This document shows positions 1-8,857 of a stretch of DNA of 64,000 bases, piece by piece. How positions within the stretch are numbered: position 1 is the first letter of the stretch; each line of letters starts with the position of its first letter. A model generated the notes under the pieces. That model did no database searches, was not told the DNA's origin, and was given only the letters and a program-made list of their open reading frames with translations. The position numbers and the translations under genes were made by a program. Source of the stretch: Lacimicrobium alkaliphilum (GTDB lineage Bacteria > Pseudomonadota > Gammaproteobacteria > Enterobacterales > Alteromonadaceae); the NCBI RefSeq assembly GCF_002591895.1, contig NZ_NISX01000005.1, positions 173,180 through 237,179 on the forward strand, written 5' to 3'.

Positions 1-117
1 GACCTTCTCTTTATTACGACCTGCCAATACCGGCGTCATACCCCGTTTTTTGGCTTCTCTGGCAATTAACTCCGCGCTGTAGCCATTGGCACCGTATATC
101 ATCCACTTGTTCTGCAT
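1..117 (-). CDS. Saccharopine dehydrogenase-like NAD(P)-binding protein, N-terminal part only
   Basis: The gene reads leftward and runs off the window edge, so only the first 39 codons are visible. The start codon is the ATG whose complement lies at 115-117. The visible peptide opens with MQNKWMIYGANGYSAELIAR. This is a Rossmann beta strand followed by the GANGYSA dinucleotide-binding loop, then a helix and a second strand ending in LAGRN. That pattern is typical of saccharopine dehydrogenase-like and trans-acting enoyl-reductase-like NADP-binding proteins. The substrate cannot be told from this fragment. The family call rests only on the nucleotide-binding segment. Confidence 0.6.
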   Translation of the reverse strand, partial: MQNKWMIYGANGYSAELIAREAKKRGMTPVLAGRNKEKV

Positions 118-355
118 AGTTGCTCCGTCAGAAATTTTCTTGTTGTTCGCTAAGCCTATTAATTTCATAAACCTTAGCAAGATTCAAACAATTGTATGAA
201 TTAAATTTGGCAAGGCGCGTTTAAGCCCAAAACGAAGTGCCAACAAGAATCACTACTATTTATTAATGCGTTGATTTAAAAAGTAAAAATTTATATTTGC
301 TGACATTTGAGCTAAACTTGGGCACTAAGGTTTACCAATATCAACAGGACTCAAT

Positions 356-823
356 ATGAAAGGTAATGCCAAAGTCATCGATGCGCTTAATCGTCTGTTA
401 GCAAACGAGCTTACCGCCATGGATCAGTACTTTATCCACTCCCGCATGTATCAGGACTGGGGACTGAATAAGCTGTTTGAACGTATCGATCATGAATTCA
501 ATGATGAAAAAGATCACGCCAGTGCTTTAATTGAACGCATTCTGTTTCTTGAGGGTACGCCGGATATGGCGACCAGAGAGAGCATTGCTGTGGGTAAAGA
601 CGTGCCCTCAATGCTGCAAAATGATCTGGATCTGGAATATGGCGTTCAGAAACTGCTCAAAGATACCATCAAACTCTGTGAGCAGGAGCAGGATTTTGTC
701 AGCCGCAATATGCTCACTACCCTGCTTAAAGACACCGAGGAAGATCACGCTTACTGGCTGGAGCAACAGCTTCGCCTGATTAAGCTTATGGGCCTCTCCA
801 ACTACCTGCAATCACAGATGTGA
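356..823 (+). CDS. bfr: Bacterioferritin lacking the usual haem-ligand methionine
   Basis: The 155-aa protein is colinear with bacterioferritins, which form 24-mer cytosolic shells that oxidise Fe(II) and store a ferric core. Ferroxidase residues are visible: E18, E51, H54, E94, and E128/H131 in the motif EEDHAYW. The numbering shifts by one near residue 126 because of a single-residue insertion relative to E. coli Bfr. Position 52, where E. coli Bfr has the haem-coordinating Met (DEMKHA), is Lys (DEKDHA). The protein therefore resembles the haem-free subunits that pair with a haem-binding partner in some bacteria. No bfd-like ferredoxin or second bfr is next to it. A hairpin terminator follows at 839-867. 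Confidence 0.92.
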   Translation: MKGNAKVIDALNRLLANELTAMDQYFIHSRMYQDWGLNKLFERIDHEFNDEKDHASALIERILFLEGTPDMATRESIAVGKDVPSMLQNDLDLEYGVQKLLKDTIKLCEQEQDFVSRNMLTTLLKDTEEDHAYWLEQQLRLIKLMGLSNYLQSQM

Positions 824-838
824 TCTGCTGATTCTATT

Positions 839-867
839 CCAGGGAGGGAAATTACTCCTCCCTGGTT
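839..867 (+). terminator. Hairpin terminator after bfr
   Basis: Perfect 9-bp arms, CCAGGGAGG (839-847) and CCTCCCTGG (857-865), enclose a 9-nt loop. A T-rich stretch ending in TTTTT follows some 12 nt later. It lies 15 nt after the bfr stop. The U-tract is not immediate, so the efficiency is uncertain. Confidence 0.6.
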
Positions 868-1161
868 GCATACTCTTTTTCACTATCACCCTGTCGGTAT
901 TATCACTTCCACGACCCCATAGCTCGCTTCATACTGACCCAGTTAGCACCATTTAGCTTCAGATAAGCCATCACGGGTCCAGCTAACGTGCAAAGCCTAT
1001 TCCCCAGACAGATGTTTGCTGTCAAAACTACTAAAGATATTTCCCATCCGGGACCCCTTAATATCGCGGCGCGTATGCCAATTAATACAACACGTTAATG
1101 CCTAGCAGTACCAGGCGTTCGGCCCTGTGGTCAAAGTTTTTAACAAGGAAAAGGATCTGTT
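868..1161. other. Intergenic region upstream of the 1595-aa repeat protein
   Basis: About 290 bp without a convincing gene. It must hold the promoter of the surface locus A operon. I looked for a sigma-54 type GG-N10-GC element and for strong inverted repeats and saw none. An AAGGAAAAGG ribosome-binding stretch sits just ahead of the ATG at 1162. Confidence 0.5.
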
Positions 1162-4100
1162 ATGCACACCTCTCAGCCATTGATACAGAGCGTGCTCTGC
1201 TATCAGCAATTAAGAACCGACTCTGTCAGGGTATTTAAATCCCTGAAAATCTGGTTAGCACTATTGTTTTTAACATGGGTCAGCACATACTCTCTGGCCG
1301 CCCACGCAGACAGCTTACAAAACGGTGGTGTTGTCAGCGGCGCTATCTCATTTGTGGGGGAGCAGGATAGCTGGACATTTAACACCAGCGCTGGAGACCA
1401 GGTGCATATTTCTGTTGTTGATATCAACAATACTTCGCTGTCGGCACTGGCAATGCTGTCAGCTCCTGATGGTAATGTTATCAGCACAGGCCAGGGTAAC
1501 AGGGTCTCCAAAATCAGCGTAACTGCACCGCAATCCGGTACCTATACCCTCACCATTCGTGACAACAATTCCAGTACGGATAACGACACCGGCACCGGCC
1601 AGTACTCTGTATATCTGGCCATTCCTCCGGTTGCCGAGCATGGCAGTCTGATCAACGGCAGCTATGTACAAGAAACCATCGAGCTGGGTGATATTGATAC
1701 CTGGTCGTTTGAGGCAAATGTCGGCGAATTTGTTCAACTGTCACTCACCGATATCAATGACACGGACCTCTCCGCCTATCTGGCGGTGTATGCCCCGGAT
1801 GGCAGCTATATCACCTGGGGGCAAGGCAATACCGTGTCCAAGGCCAGCTTTACCGCAGCCCAGACCGGCACCTATACCGTACTGGTGATGGATAATAATT
1901 CGAGTACCGTCAATGATACCGGTACCGGTGATTATCGCCTGTATCTGGCCATTCCTCCGGTTGCCGAGCATGGCAGTCTGATCAACGGCGGCTATGTCGA
2001 AGAAACCATCGAGCTGGGTGATATTGATACCTGGTCGTTTGAGGCTAATGTCGGCGAATTTGTGCAACTGTCACTCACCGATATCAATGACACTAACCTC
2101 TCCGCCTATCTGGCGGTGTATGCCCCGGATGGCAGCTATATCACCTGGGGGCAAGGCAATACCGTGTCCAAGGCCAGCTTTACCGCAGCCCAGACCGGTA
2201 TCTATACCGTATTGGTGATGGATAACAGGTCGAGTACCGTCAATGATACCGGTACCGGTGATTATCGCCTGTATCTGGCCATTCCTCCCGTTGCCGAGCA
2301 TGGCAGTCTGATAGACGGCAGCTATGTCGAAGAAACCATTGAGCTCGGCGATATTGATACCTGGTCGTTTGAGGCTAATGTCGGCGATGTTGTGCAGCTG
2401 TCACTCACCGATATCAATGACACAGACCTCTCCGCCAATCTGACGGTGTATGCCCCGGATGGCAGCTATGTCACCTGGGGGCAAGGCAATACCGTATCCA
2501 AAGCCAGCTTTACCGCAGCCCAGGCCGGCACCTATACCGTACTGGTGATGGATAATAATTCGAGTACTGTCAATGATACCGGTACCGGGGATTATCGCCT
2601 GTATCTGGCCATTCCTCCGGTTGCCGAGCATGGCAGTCTGATTAACGGCAGCTATGTACAAGAAACCATTGAGCTGGGCGATATTGATACCTGGTCGTTT
2701 GAGGCCAGTGTCGGCGAATTTGTGCAACTGTCACTCACCGATATCAATGACACCGATCTCTCCGCCTATCTGGCGGTGTATGCCCCCGATGGCAGCTATA
2801 TCACCTGGGGGCAAGGCAATACCGTATCCAAAGCCAGCTTTACCGCAGCCCAGACCGGTATCTATACCGTATTGGTGATGGATAACAGGTCGAGTACCGT
2901 CAATGATACCGGTACCGGTGATTATCGCCTGTATCTGGCCATTCCTCCCGTTGCCGAGCATGGCAGTCTGATAGACGGCAGCTATGTCGAAGAAACCATT
3001 GAGCTCGGCGATATTGATACCTGGTCGTTTGAGGCTAATGTCGGCGATGTTGTGCAGCTGTCACTCACCGATATCAATGACACAGACCTCTCCGCCAATC
3101 TGACGGTGTATGCCCCGGATGGCAGCTATGTCACCTGGGGGCAAGGCAATACCGTATCCAAAGCCAGCTTTACCGCAGCCCAGGCCGGCACCTATACCGT
3201 ACTGGTGATGGATAATAATTCGAGTACTGTCAATGATACCGGTACCGGGGATTATCGCCTGTATCTGGCCATTCCTCCGGTTGCCGAGCATGGCAGTCTG
3301 ATTAACGGCAGCTATGTACAAGAAACCATTGAGCTGGGCGATATTGATACCTGGTCGTTTGAGGCCAGTGTCGGCGAATTTGTGCAACTGTCACTCACCG
3401 ATATCAATGACACCGATCTCTCCGCCTATCTGGCGGTGTATGCCCCCGATGGCAGCTATGTCACCTGGGGGCAAGGCAATACCGTATCCAAAGCCAGCTT
3501 TACCGCAGCCCAGACCGGTACCTATACCGTACTGGTGATGGATAACAGGTCGAGTACCGTCAATGATACCGGTACCGGGGATTATCGCCTTTATCTGGCC
3601 ATTCCTCCGGTTGCCGAGCATGGCAGTCTGATCAACGGCGGCTATGTCGAAGAAAGCATTGAGCTGGGCGATATTGATACCTGGTCGTTTGAGGCCAGTG
3701 TCGGCGAATTTGTTCAGCTGTCACTCACCGATATCAATGACACGGACCTCTCCGCCTATCTGGCGGTGTATGCCCCGGATGGCAGTTATGTCACCTGGGG
3801 GCAAGGCAATACCGTGTCCAAGGCCAGCTTTACCGTCGCACAAACTGGCACCTATACCGCACTGGTGATGGATAACAGGTCGAGTACCGTCAATGATACC
3901 GGTACCGGTGATTACCGCTTGTATCTGGCCAGAATACCCGGAGCCAATGAACACGGCCAGATCGATGGTGCAGGCAGTCTTGAAGAATATATCGATCTCG
4001 GCGATCTGGACACCTTTACCTTTAACGGCCTGGCCGGGGACATTATCAATATCAGAGTAACGGATATCGATGAAACGAATCTTGCCCCCTTTATTTACCT

Positions 4101-5949
4101 GTTTGATCAAAGCGGCACCTATCTCACCCAACGTGGGGGGACTACGGTTGCCGAACTCATCGACTATAGCCTGCCCGGTGATGGAACCTATACCTTGCTG
4201 GTGATGGATAACAATTCCAGTACTGTTAATGATACCGGCATCGGACCTTACCGGCTGGATTATAACCTGCCTGATGCACCACCGGATCCAGAACAGCCTG
4301 TGGCCGTCGCTATTGCACCGGCTGAGGCGTATCGCGCAGAAGTGATTAATCTCGATGGCAGCGGCTCATTTGACCCTGACGATTCGCCACAACCTCTGAG
4401 TTATCTGTGGCAGCTGATTTCAGTGCCGGATAACAGCGCTATTACTGAAACCGATATTCAAAGTGCGAATAATCCGATAGCCAGCATACAAGGGGATGTC
4501 AGTGGCGAGTACCGCTTACTGCTGACTGTTGATGACGGGTTATTAAACGATAGCGCAGAAGTATTAGTATCTGTCCTCAATCGCACGCCGGTTGCTGATG
4601 CCGGAGAAGATAAAAGCGCCCCGGTTAACACTCTGGTCAGTCTGGATGGCTCTGGCTCTTCAGATGCTGACGGTGACCTGATCACCTATCAGTGGCAATT
4701 TCTGACTTTGCCAGCAGGCAGTAATGCAACCTTAGAAGACGCCGAATCTGTAGCGCCCTACTTCACCCCGGATATTGCAGGCAGTTACGCGATAGGTTTA
4801 GTTGTCAGCGATGCAGAGGATGACAGTCCTCAGGATGTTGTCACCATTGAGGTAACCGCCGCTAACATTGGCCCTCAGGCAAGCGCAGTTTATACCGGCG
4901 ATCTCACCGTTGACGCCACCATTTCTCTTGATGGTAGCGGCAGTGTTGATCCCGATAACGGCCCATTACCTCTTAGCTATCAATGGCGTTTTCAGAGCGT
5001 TCCTGGGGATAGCACACTTGACGATACTGACATTACCAGTGCAAACAGCCCATTGGCGGCATTTTCTGCCGATGTTGAAGGGAGCTATGTACTGGTACTG
5101 GAGGTGACCGATGGTGAGCTGTCCGACGATACTGCCCTGAGCATTAACATCATCAGCCCAGAGATTTGCGAACTCAGCGTATCAGCAGGTCCTGATATCA
5201 CTCTGGAGCTCGGTAACAGTGCAATGCTGAACAATGCCACAATTACCGCTTCCGATGTTTGCGAGGCAGTGACTTATCAGTGGCAGTTTGTCTCGGTGGC
5301 CCCTGACAGTAATCTGGTCAGTGCAGACATCAGCAATGCAGACCAGCCTGACGCAACATTTGTACCAGATAGTGGCGGCAGTTATGTTGTCCAGCTTCAG
5401 GTTAGCAACGCCGATATTTCTGCGTCAGATTCACTGACCGTAACGGTGACGGAGAATGCTATTCCGATTGCGAATGCCGGAATCGATCAGCAAATTGAAC
5501 TTGGCGAAACCGCGCGACTTGATGCTGGTCAGAGTTATGATCCCGACAACGCTCCCCAGCCGTTAACGTACCTGTGGCAAATCCTCAGTGCACCCAGTGG
5601 CAGCTCAGCAGTGATTATGCCAGCCGACGCAGCTGCAACAGACTTCACACCGGATATCTCAGGAGATTATTTAGTGCAGCTGCGCGTCTTTGATGGCCAG
5701 GCCAGTGACACCGACACCATGCAGCTGACCGTCGATACCCCTGCAGAACCGCAAATGTGTGATATTGACGGAAATCTGGTAATCGACAAGGTCGACATTC
5801 GCGCCATCATGGTCCGGCGGAATAGCCCTGCCAGTGGCGATTCAGATCGGGCCGACTGGAACAGCGACGGTATTATCAATGTATTGGATGCCAGAGGCTG
5901 TGTGTTGCAATGCACCTTGTCTGGCTGCGCCACGCCAACGAATGACTGA
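1162..5949 (+). CDS. Giant secreted repeat protein: PPC-like repeats, PKD domains and a C-terminal dockerin
   Basis: A 1595-aa exported protein. Residues 1-50 hold a long N-region and a hydrophobic signal (WLALLFLTWV) with an AHA-type cleavage site. A diverged PPC-like unit covers about 50-153. Seven almost identical 110-aa units cover 154-923, and another diverged unit covers 924-1033. Each has a WSFEANVGE core and an MDNNSSTVNDTGTGDY end, consistent with pre-peptidase C-terminal beta-sandwich domains. Five PKD-like domains (LDGSGSxDPD, YxWQ) cover about 1045-1527. Residues 1532-1595 are a type-I dockerin-like pair of calcium loops, DIDGNLVIDKVD and DWNSDGIINVLD, ending in CVLQCTLSGC. No catalytic domain is seen. 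The cohesin-like PEP-CTERM gene starts 51 bp downstream, apparently in the same operon. Function is inferred to be surface adhesion or display. Confidence 0.85.
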   Translation: MHTSQPLIQSVLCYQQLRTDSVRVFKSLKIWLALLFLTWVSTYSLAAHADSLQNGGVVSGAISFVGEQDSWTFNTSAGDQVHISVVDINNTSLSALAMLSAPDGNVISTGQGNRVSKISVTAPQSGTYTLTIRDNNSSTDNDTGTGQYSVYLAIPPVAEHGSLINGSYVQETIELGDIDTWSFEANVGEFVQLSLTDINDTDLSAYLAVYAPDGSYITWGQGNTVSKASFTAAQTGTYTVLVMDNNSSTVNDTGTGDYRLYLAIPPVAEHGSLINGGYVEETIELGDIDTWSFEANVGEFVQLSLTDINDTNLSAYLAVYAPDGSYITWGQGNTVSKASFTAAQTGIYTVLVMDNRSSTVNDTGTGDYRLYLAIPPVAEHGSLIDGSYVEETIELGDIDTWSFEANVGDVVQLSLTDINDTDLSANLTVYAPDGSYVTWGQGNTVSKASFTAAQAGTYTVLVMDNNSSTVNDTGTGDYRLYLAIPPVAEHGSLINGSYVQETIELGDIDTWSFEASVGEFVQLSLTDINDTDLSAYLAVYAPDGSYITWGQGNTVSKASFTAAQTGIYTVLVMDNRSSTVNDTGTGDYRLYLAIPPVAEHGSLIDGSYVEETIELGDIDTWSFEANVGDVVQLSLTDINDTDLSANLTVYAPDGSYVTWGQGNTVSKASFTAAQAGTYTVLVMDNNSSTVNDTGTGDYRLYLAIPPVAEHGSLINGSYVQETIELGDIDTWSFEASVGEFVQLSLTDINDTDLSAYLAVYAPDGSYVTWGQGNTVSKASFTAAQTGTYTVLVMDNRSSTVNDTGTGDYRLYLAIPPVAEHGSLINGGYVEESIELGDIDTWSFEASVGEFVQLSLTDINDTDLSAYLAVYAPDGSYVTWGQGNTVSKASFTVAQTGTYTALVMDNRSSTVNDTGTGDYRLYLARIPGANEHGQIDGAGSLEEYIDLGDLDTFTFNGLAGDIINIRVTDIDETNLAPFIYLFDQSGTYLTQRGGTTVAELIDYSLPGDGTYTLLVMDNNSSTVNDTGIGPYRLDYNLPDAPPDPEQPVAVAIAPAEAYRAEVINLDGSGSFDPDDSPQPLSYLWQLISVPDNSAITETDIQSANNPIASIQGDVSGEYRLLLTVDDGLLNDSAEVLVSVLNRTPVADAGEDKSAPVNTLVSLDGSGSSDADGDLITYQWQFLTLPAGSNATLEDAESVAPYFTPDIAGSYAIGLVVSDAEDDSPQDVVTIEVTAANIGPQASAVYTGDLTVDATISLDGSGSVDPDNGPLPLSYQWRFQSVPGDSTLDDTDITSANSPLAAFSADVEGSYVLVLEVTDGELSDDTALSINIISPEICELSVSAGPDITLELGNSAMLNNATITASDVCEAVTYQWQFVSVAPDSNLVSADISNADQPDATFVPDSGGSYVVQLQVSNADISASDSLTVTVTENAIPIANAGIDQQIELGETARLDAGQSYDPDNAPQPLTYLWQILSAPSGSSAVIMPADAAATDFTPDISGDYLVQLRVFDGQASDTDTMQLTVDTPAEPQMCDIDGNLVIDKVDIRAIMVRRNSPASGDSDRADWNSDGIINVLDARGCVLQCTLSGCATPTND
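1621..3930 (+). repeat. Seven tandem 330-bp coding repeats (110 aa each)
   Basis: Units start at 1621, 1951, 2281, 2611, 2941, 3271 and 3601, each opening with ATTCCTCC. They are nearly identical at the DNA level, and synonymous positions are also conserved, which implies recent expansion or gene conversion. Diverged units flank the array at about 1309-1620 and 3931-4260. The array length could vary between strains, and short-read assemblies may collapse it. Confidence 0.95.
2173..3459 (+). repeat. Perfect 627-bp duplication inside the repeat array (two-unit higher-order repeat)
   Basis: Line-by-line comparison shows 2173-2799 identical to 2833-3459, an offset of 660 bp (two repeat units). 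The first mismatches are at 2172/2832 and 2800/3460. The unit types alternate (IDGSYVEE with VGDVVQ, then INGSYVQE with VGEFVQ), so the duplication copied a pair of distinguishable units together. This looks like recent unequal recombination. Confidence 0.9.
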
Positions 5950-6000
5950 TAACAACGCTCTGGCCTGACATCGGGCCAGAGTATTTTAAGGAGAATTAAA

Positions 6001-6573
6001 ATGACCAAGATAACAAAAGTACTTACCGCAGGAATCCTGGCTTGTGGCCTGTCTTGTAATAGTTTCGCTGCACCGATTTTGTCGTTTAACAATCAGGCTG
6101 CGCCATTGGAACAGAACTACCAGCTCGGTGATAACATTGCACTGGAGTTATGGATCTCCGGGCTGGATTCAGCGGATCTCGGCGGTTTCGATATTGGCCT
6201 GGTGTTTGATCAGGCTGTTAGCCCATTTTCATCTTTGCTGTTTAGTGATGACTGGTTCGATTTTGATGAAAGCCTGAGTGGCACCGGTACGCTGAATCTG
6301 GCCAGCCTGTCATCTCAGTTCGATCTCAGCTCGCAGGAAGACTCGCTGCTTCTGGCAACACTGAATTTCAATGCCAGTAGTATTGGAACCAGCATACTGG
6401 CATTTTCAGATGTTCTGCTCTCTGATGGCCAGGGTTTTGAACTTAGTGCACAGAATTTCGCCGCCACTCTGAATATCAGCGATATCCCGGATGGGAATCA
6501 AATCCCAGAGCCGGGCAGCGTCGCTCTGTTATTATTTGCTGTGCTGGCAATGCGGTTAAACAGACAAAAATAA
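6001..6573 (+). CDS. Cohesin-like protein with PEP-CTERM sorting tail (locus A)
   Basis: A 190-aa exported protein with a signal peptide at about 1-23 (cleavage near SFAA). Residues 24-160 resemble a cohesin beta-sandwich. The LGDNIALELWISG strand is followed by LGGFDIGLVFDQ, matching the cohesin pattern 'GGFDFTLSYDP', and the end is LLLATLNFNA. Residues 168-190 form a PEP-CTERM signal: IPEP, a hydrophobic helix and a basic end (RLNRQK). In known PEP-CTERM systems an exosortase recognises this tail; none is in the window. The gene lies 51 bp after a dockerin-tailed protein, with a GGAG ribosome-binding site, which suggests co-expression and partner binding. The cohesin call rests on pattern and context, not on a profile search. 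Confidence 0.75.
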   Translation: MTKITKVLTAGILACGLSCNSFAAPILSFNNQAAPLEQNYQLGDNIALELWISGLDSADLGGFDIGLVFDQAVSPFSSLLFSDDWFDFDESLSGTGTLNLASLSSQFDLSSQEDSLLLATLNFNASSIGTSILAFSDVLLSDGQGFELSAQNFAATLNISDIPDGNQIPEPGSVALLLFAVLAMRLNRQK

Positions 6574-6584
6574 ACCTCTGTAAC

Positions 6585-6612
6585 GGCGGCAACAGGCCGC
6601 CTTCATTGGTTT
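6585..6612. terminator. Hairpin between convergent genes
   Basis: Arms GGCGGC (6585-6590) and GCCGCC (6596-6601) enclose the loop AACAG, followed by TTCATTGGTTTT. It sits between the cohesin-like gene and the convergent regulator and overlaps the regulator's last codons. It is a plausible but weak terminator for the plus-strand operon. Confidence 0.45.
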
Positions 6613-8663
6613 TGTAAGTTCTGATACACCGGGCAAAGATCGATCGCTTTGTGCCAAAGCTTCTCTGATACCTGCTCTTCACCCAGCTCTTCAAAGGTTA
6701 ACGCCAGCGTAGTGACTACAGCTGGCTGTAATTCCTGTTCGGCGAATTGCAACAAACGTTGCCGCTGCGCTTGTCCTATCCTGACCGGCTTTCCGGTAAT
6801 ACTGCTGAGTTTCAAACGATAATAAACCTCACCAATTTCACCCCAAATCATCTGGCTGTTTCTGAGCTTGTCACGCTGAATTACCCTGAGCGCGTTGCGC
6901 AGCGCCTCTTCTGCACCAGAGTTATCATTAACCCCAAGATAAGAGGCGGCCAGCGCGCCCCAAACCTGGTGATAAACAATTTGATCCGGGTCCCCCATTT
7001 TTTCCAGTGCAGTCAATCGATGCTGCAGAGACAATGGATAATCTCCTTGCAGATAAGCAATCAAGCCAAGTTGCTCATCCGCCAGATGATTCTGTGGGTG
7101 CAACGCCCTGAGTTGCTCAAAGGCCTCCCGGCCCTGCTTCAGATTCCCCAGACACACTGCAACAACACCAGCACCGTTATAGGCTACAGCCTTTTTTCCC
7201 AAATCAGCAGCTTGCTGAAAATAGGACAGACTCTCAGTCATATTACCGTGATAAAAATAGTGAGTGGCCAGCCGGTAGTGATTAAACCAATATCCGGGCT
7301 CCAGTTTCAGTACATTCTGTAAGGTCTGCTCTGCCAACCCGATGGCGTTTTCGACACCGGAATCAGATTCATTGAAAGACAACATATAACTGGCACCAAG
7401 CCCCTGCAGTGCTTCGAGGTTCTGCGGCCACCGCTGCAAAACCTTCTGATACGCCTGAATACCAGCTTTTGTGCCTATGGTTCGCCGGTTTAACAGCGCC
7501 TGAGCAGACATCACATAGCTGTTTTGAGGAGCCAGCTGCCGGGCCCGCTGACAATGTTTTTCCGCTTGCTCTAACCGCTCCTTTTCATGCCCCTCGAAGC
7601 TATACCAGACATAGGTTTCACACAAGGCGGCCTCTGCTTCAGCAAAATCAGGATAACCCTGAATGGCCAGAGCCAGAAGATTAAGGGTTTTGTCTGATTC
7701 AGACCAGCTCTCGAGTTTATGGGCATCCATCAGTTGCCTTGCGAGCCAGTAATTGTCCCAGGCACTGATCTGTGCATCATTGGGCGTTGATGACAATGCC
7801 CCCGTTGTAATCAATTCACGAATCTTACTGGCCAGTTGTTCAGCAAACAGCGTCGCCTGCTGTTTAAGTACCGTATGACCCATTACTTTGTACCAGATTA
7901 GTCTGTTACTGCCGTTGTAAAAAGCCAGTGCCTGTACCCTCAGGTACCTCCCCCGACGCCGGATGTCGAGCGTAATCACCGCATCAGCCTGATAGTCACG
8001 AGCCAGATCAATGGCCAGACGCACTTCCTGATTGTCCTGTGATGTTAAGGTGGCGATGGAAAAATCCTGACTCAACGCCTTGTTTAGCGAAGCCGTTAAA
8101 GGTTCAGCCGCGATCTGCTGTGGATTAATCAGAATGCTTGTGGGGATCAGCGAGCCGGACGCTGGCAAAAGGTCCGGGGGGGTATCGTTGTCATCGGCCT
8201 GGATTCCACGAAACAGCAGTATAAAGAGTATCAGAGCCAGTCCGACGCCGAGCACGGGCATCAGCCAGGAAACGGTTATAATACGCTGCGGCTGAGCATG
8301 ATGCTCCTCAGTGTGGGCGGCAGACTGAACGATATAGTCAACAGGTCCGGCCTCCCGCTCCTGATCCTGATCCAGACTGTCAGCCTCTTTAGAGGTCAGA
8401 TACAACGCCCAGGCATCTGTGTTCAAAACCCTGGCGACCCGTTCTATACTGACGGGATCGACAGATTCACCGCGAAATACCCGGTTGACCATAGTGCGAG
8501 GGATCTTTTTGAGCCCCTCTGACACCTGTATTCGTCTGGCTACCTCAGTCTGGGATTTGATTCCTGCCGCCAACAGAGCCGACCGCAACTTAGCCGGCGA
8601 TGCCTGCACACCCCTGGCTCGCTTGCCACCACTATAGGATACTGAGCCTTGTTTATCGCCCAC
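6603..8663 (-). CDS. Transmembrane HTH/TPR regulator (locus A)
   Basis: A 686-aa protein. Residues 20-92 form a helix-turn-helix module (LLAAGIKSQTEVARRI, then PRTMVNRVFRG and a YLTSKE end). A charged linker and a single membrane helix (about 129-152) follow. The remainder has low-complexity periplasmic sequence and then a run of TPR-like helical repeats (about 330-600). The topology (cytoplasmic DNA-binding domain, one TM helix, exported sensory part) recalls ToxR/CadC one-component regulators, but the HTH looks XRE/Cro-like rather than winged. A paralogue with the same architecture is at 42438-44474, and the N-terminal 90 residues of the two align throughout. The gene converges on the cohesin-like gene with a 29-bp gap, suggesting control of the dockerin/cohesin operon. 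That role is inferred. Confidence 0.7.
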   Translation of the reverse strand: MGDKQGSVSYSGGKRARGVQASPAKLRSALLAAGIKSQTEVARRIQVSEGLKKIPRTMVNRVFRGESVDPVSIERVARVLNTDAWALYLTSKEADSLDQDQEREAGPVDYIVQSAAHTEEHHAQPQRIITVSWLMPVLGVGLALILFILLFRGIQADDNDTPPDLLPASGSLIPTSILINPQQIAAEPLTASLNKALSQDFSIATLTSQDNQEVRLAIDLARDYQADAVITLDIRRRGRYLRVQALAFYNGSNRLIWYKVMGHTVLKQQATLFAEQLASKIRELITTGALSSTPNDAQISAWDNYWLARQLMDAHKLESWSESDKTLNLLALAIQGYPDFAEAEAALCETYVWYSFEGHEKERLEQAEKHCQRARQLAPQNSYVMSAQALLNRRTIGTKAGIQAYQKVLQRWPQNLEALQGLGASYMLSFNESDSGVENAIGLAEQTLQNVLKLEPGYWFNHYRLATHYFYHGNMTESLSYFQQAADLGKKAVAYNGAGVVAVCLGNLKQGREAFEQLRALHPQNHLADEQLGLIAYLQGDYPLSLQHRLTALEKMGDPDQIVYHQVWGALAASYLGVNDNSGAEEALRNALRVIQRDKLRNSQMIWGEIGEVYYRLKLSSITGKPVRIGQAQRQRLLQFAEQELQPAVVTTLALTFEELGEEQVSEKLWHKAIDLCPVYQNLQNQ

Positions 8664-8857
8664 AATTTCTCCCTGAAATCATTGCCTTATGTCTCGCTTT
8701 AAGGTGAATAAACGAATTACTTATCTGAAAGAATAATTCTGACGCGTTGCAAGCTGATGTCAAAAACCGGCGAATAAGACCGGAAATTCAGGCAATCGTC
8801 TTTGACAGAACTATCTAACTATCCGCTTGTTCAGGGGTCAAGGCTTTTATCTTTTAC

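Noticed and set aside
1621..3930. Regular tandem repeats that could be mistaken for a CRISPR-like or satellite array
   Set aside because: Period is 330 bp, in frame with one long coding sequence, and unit sequences encode complete beta-sandwich domains. There are no spacers.
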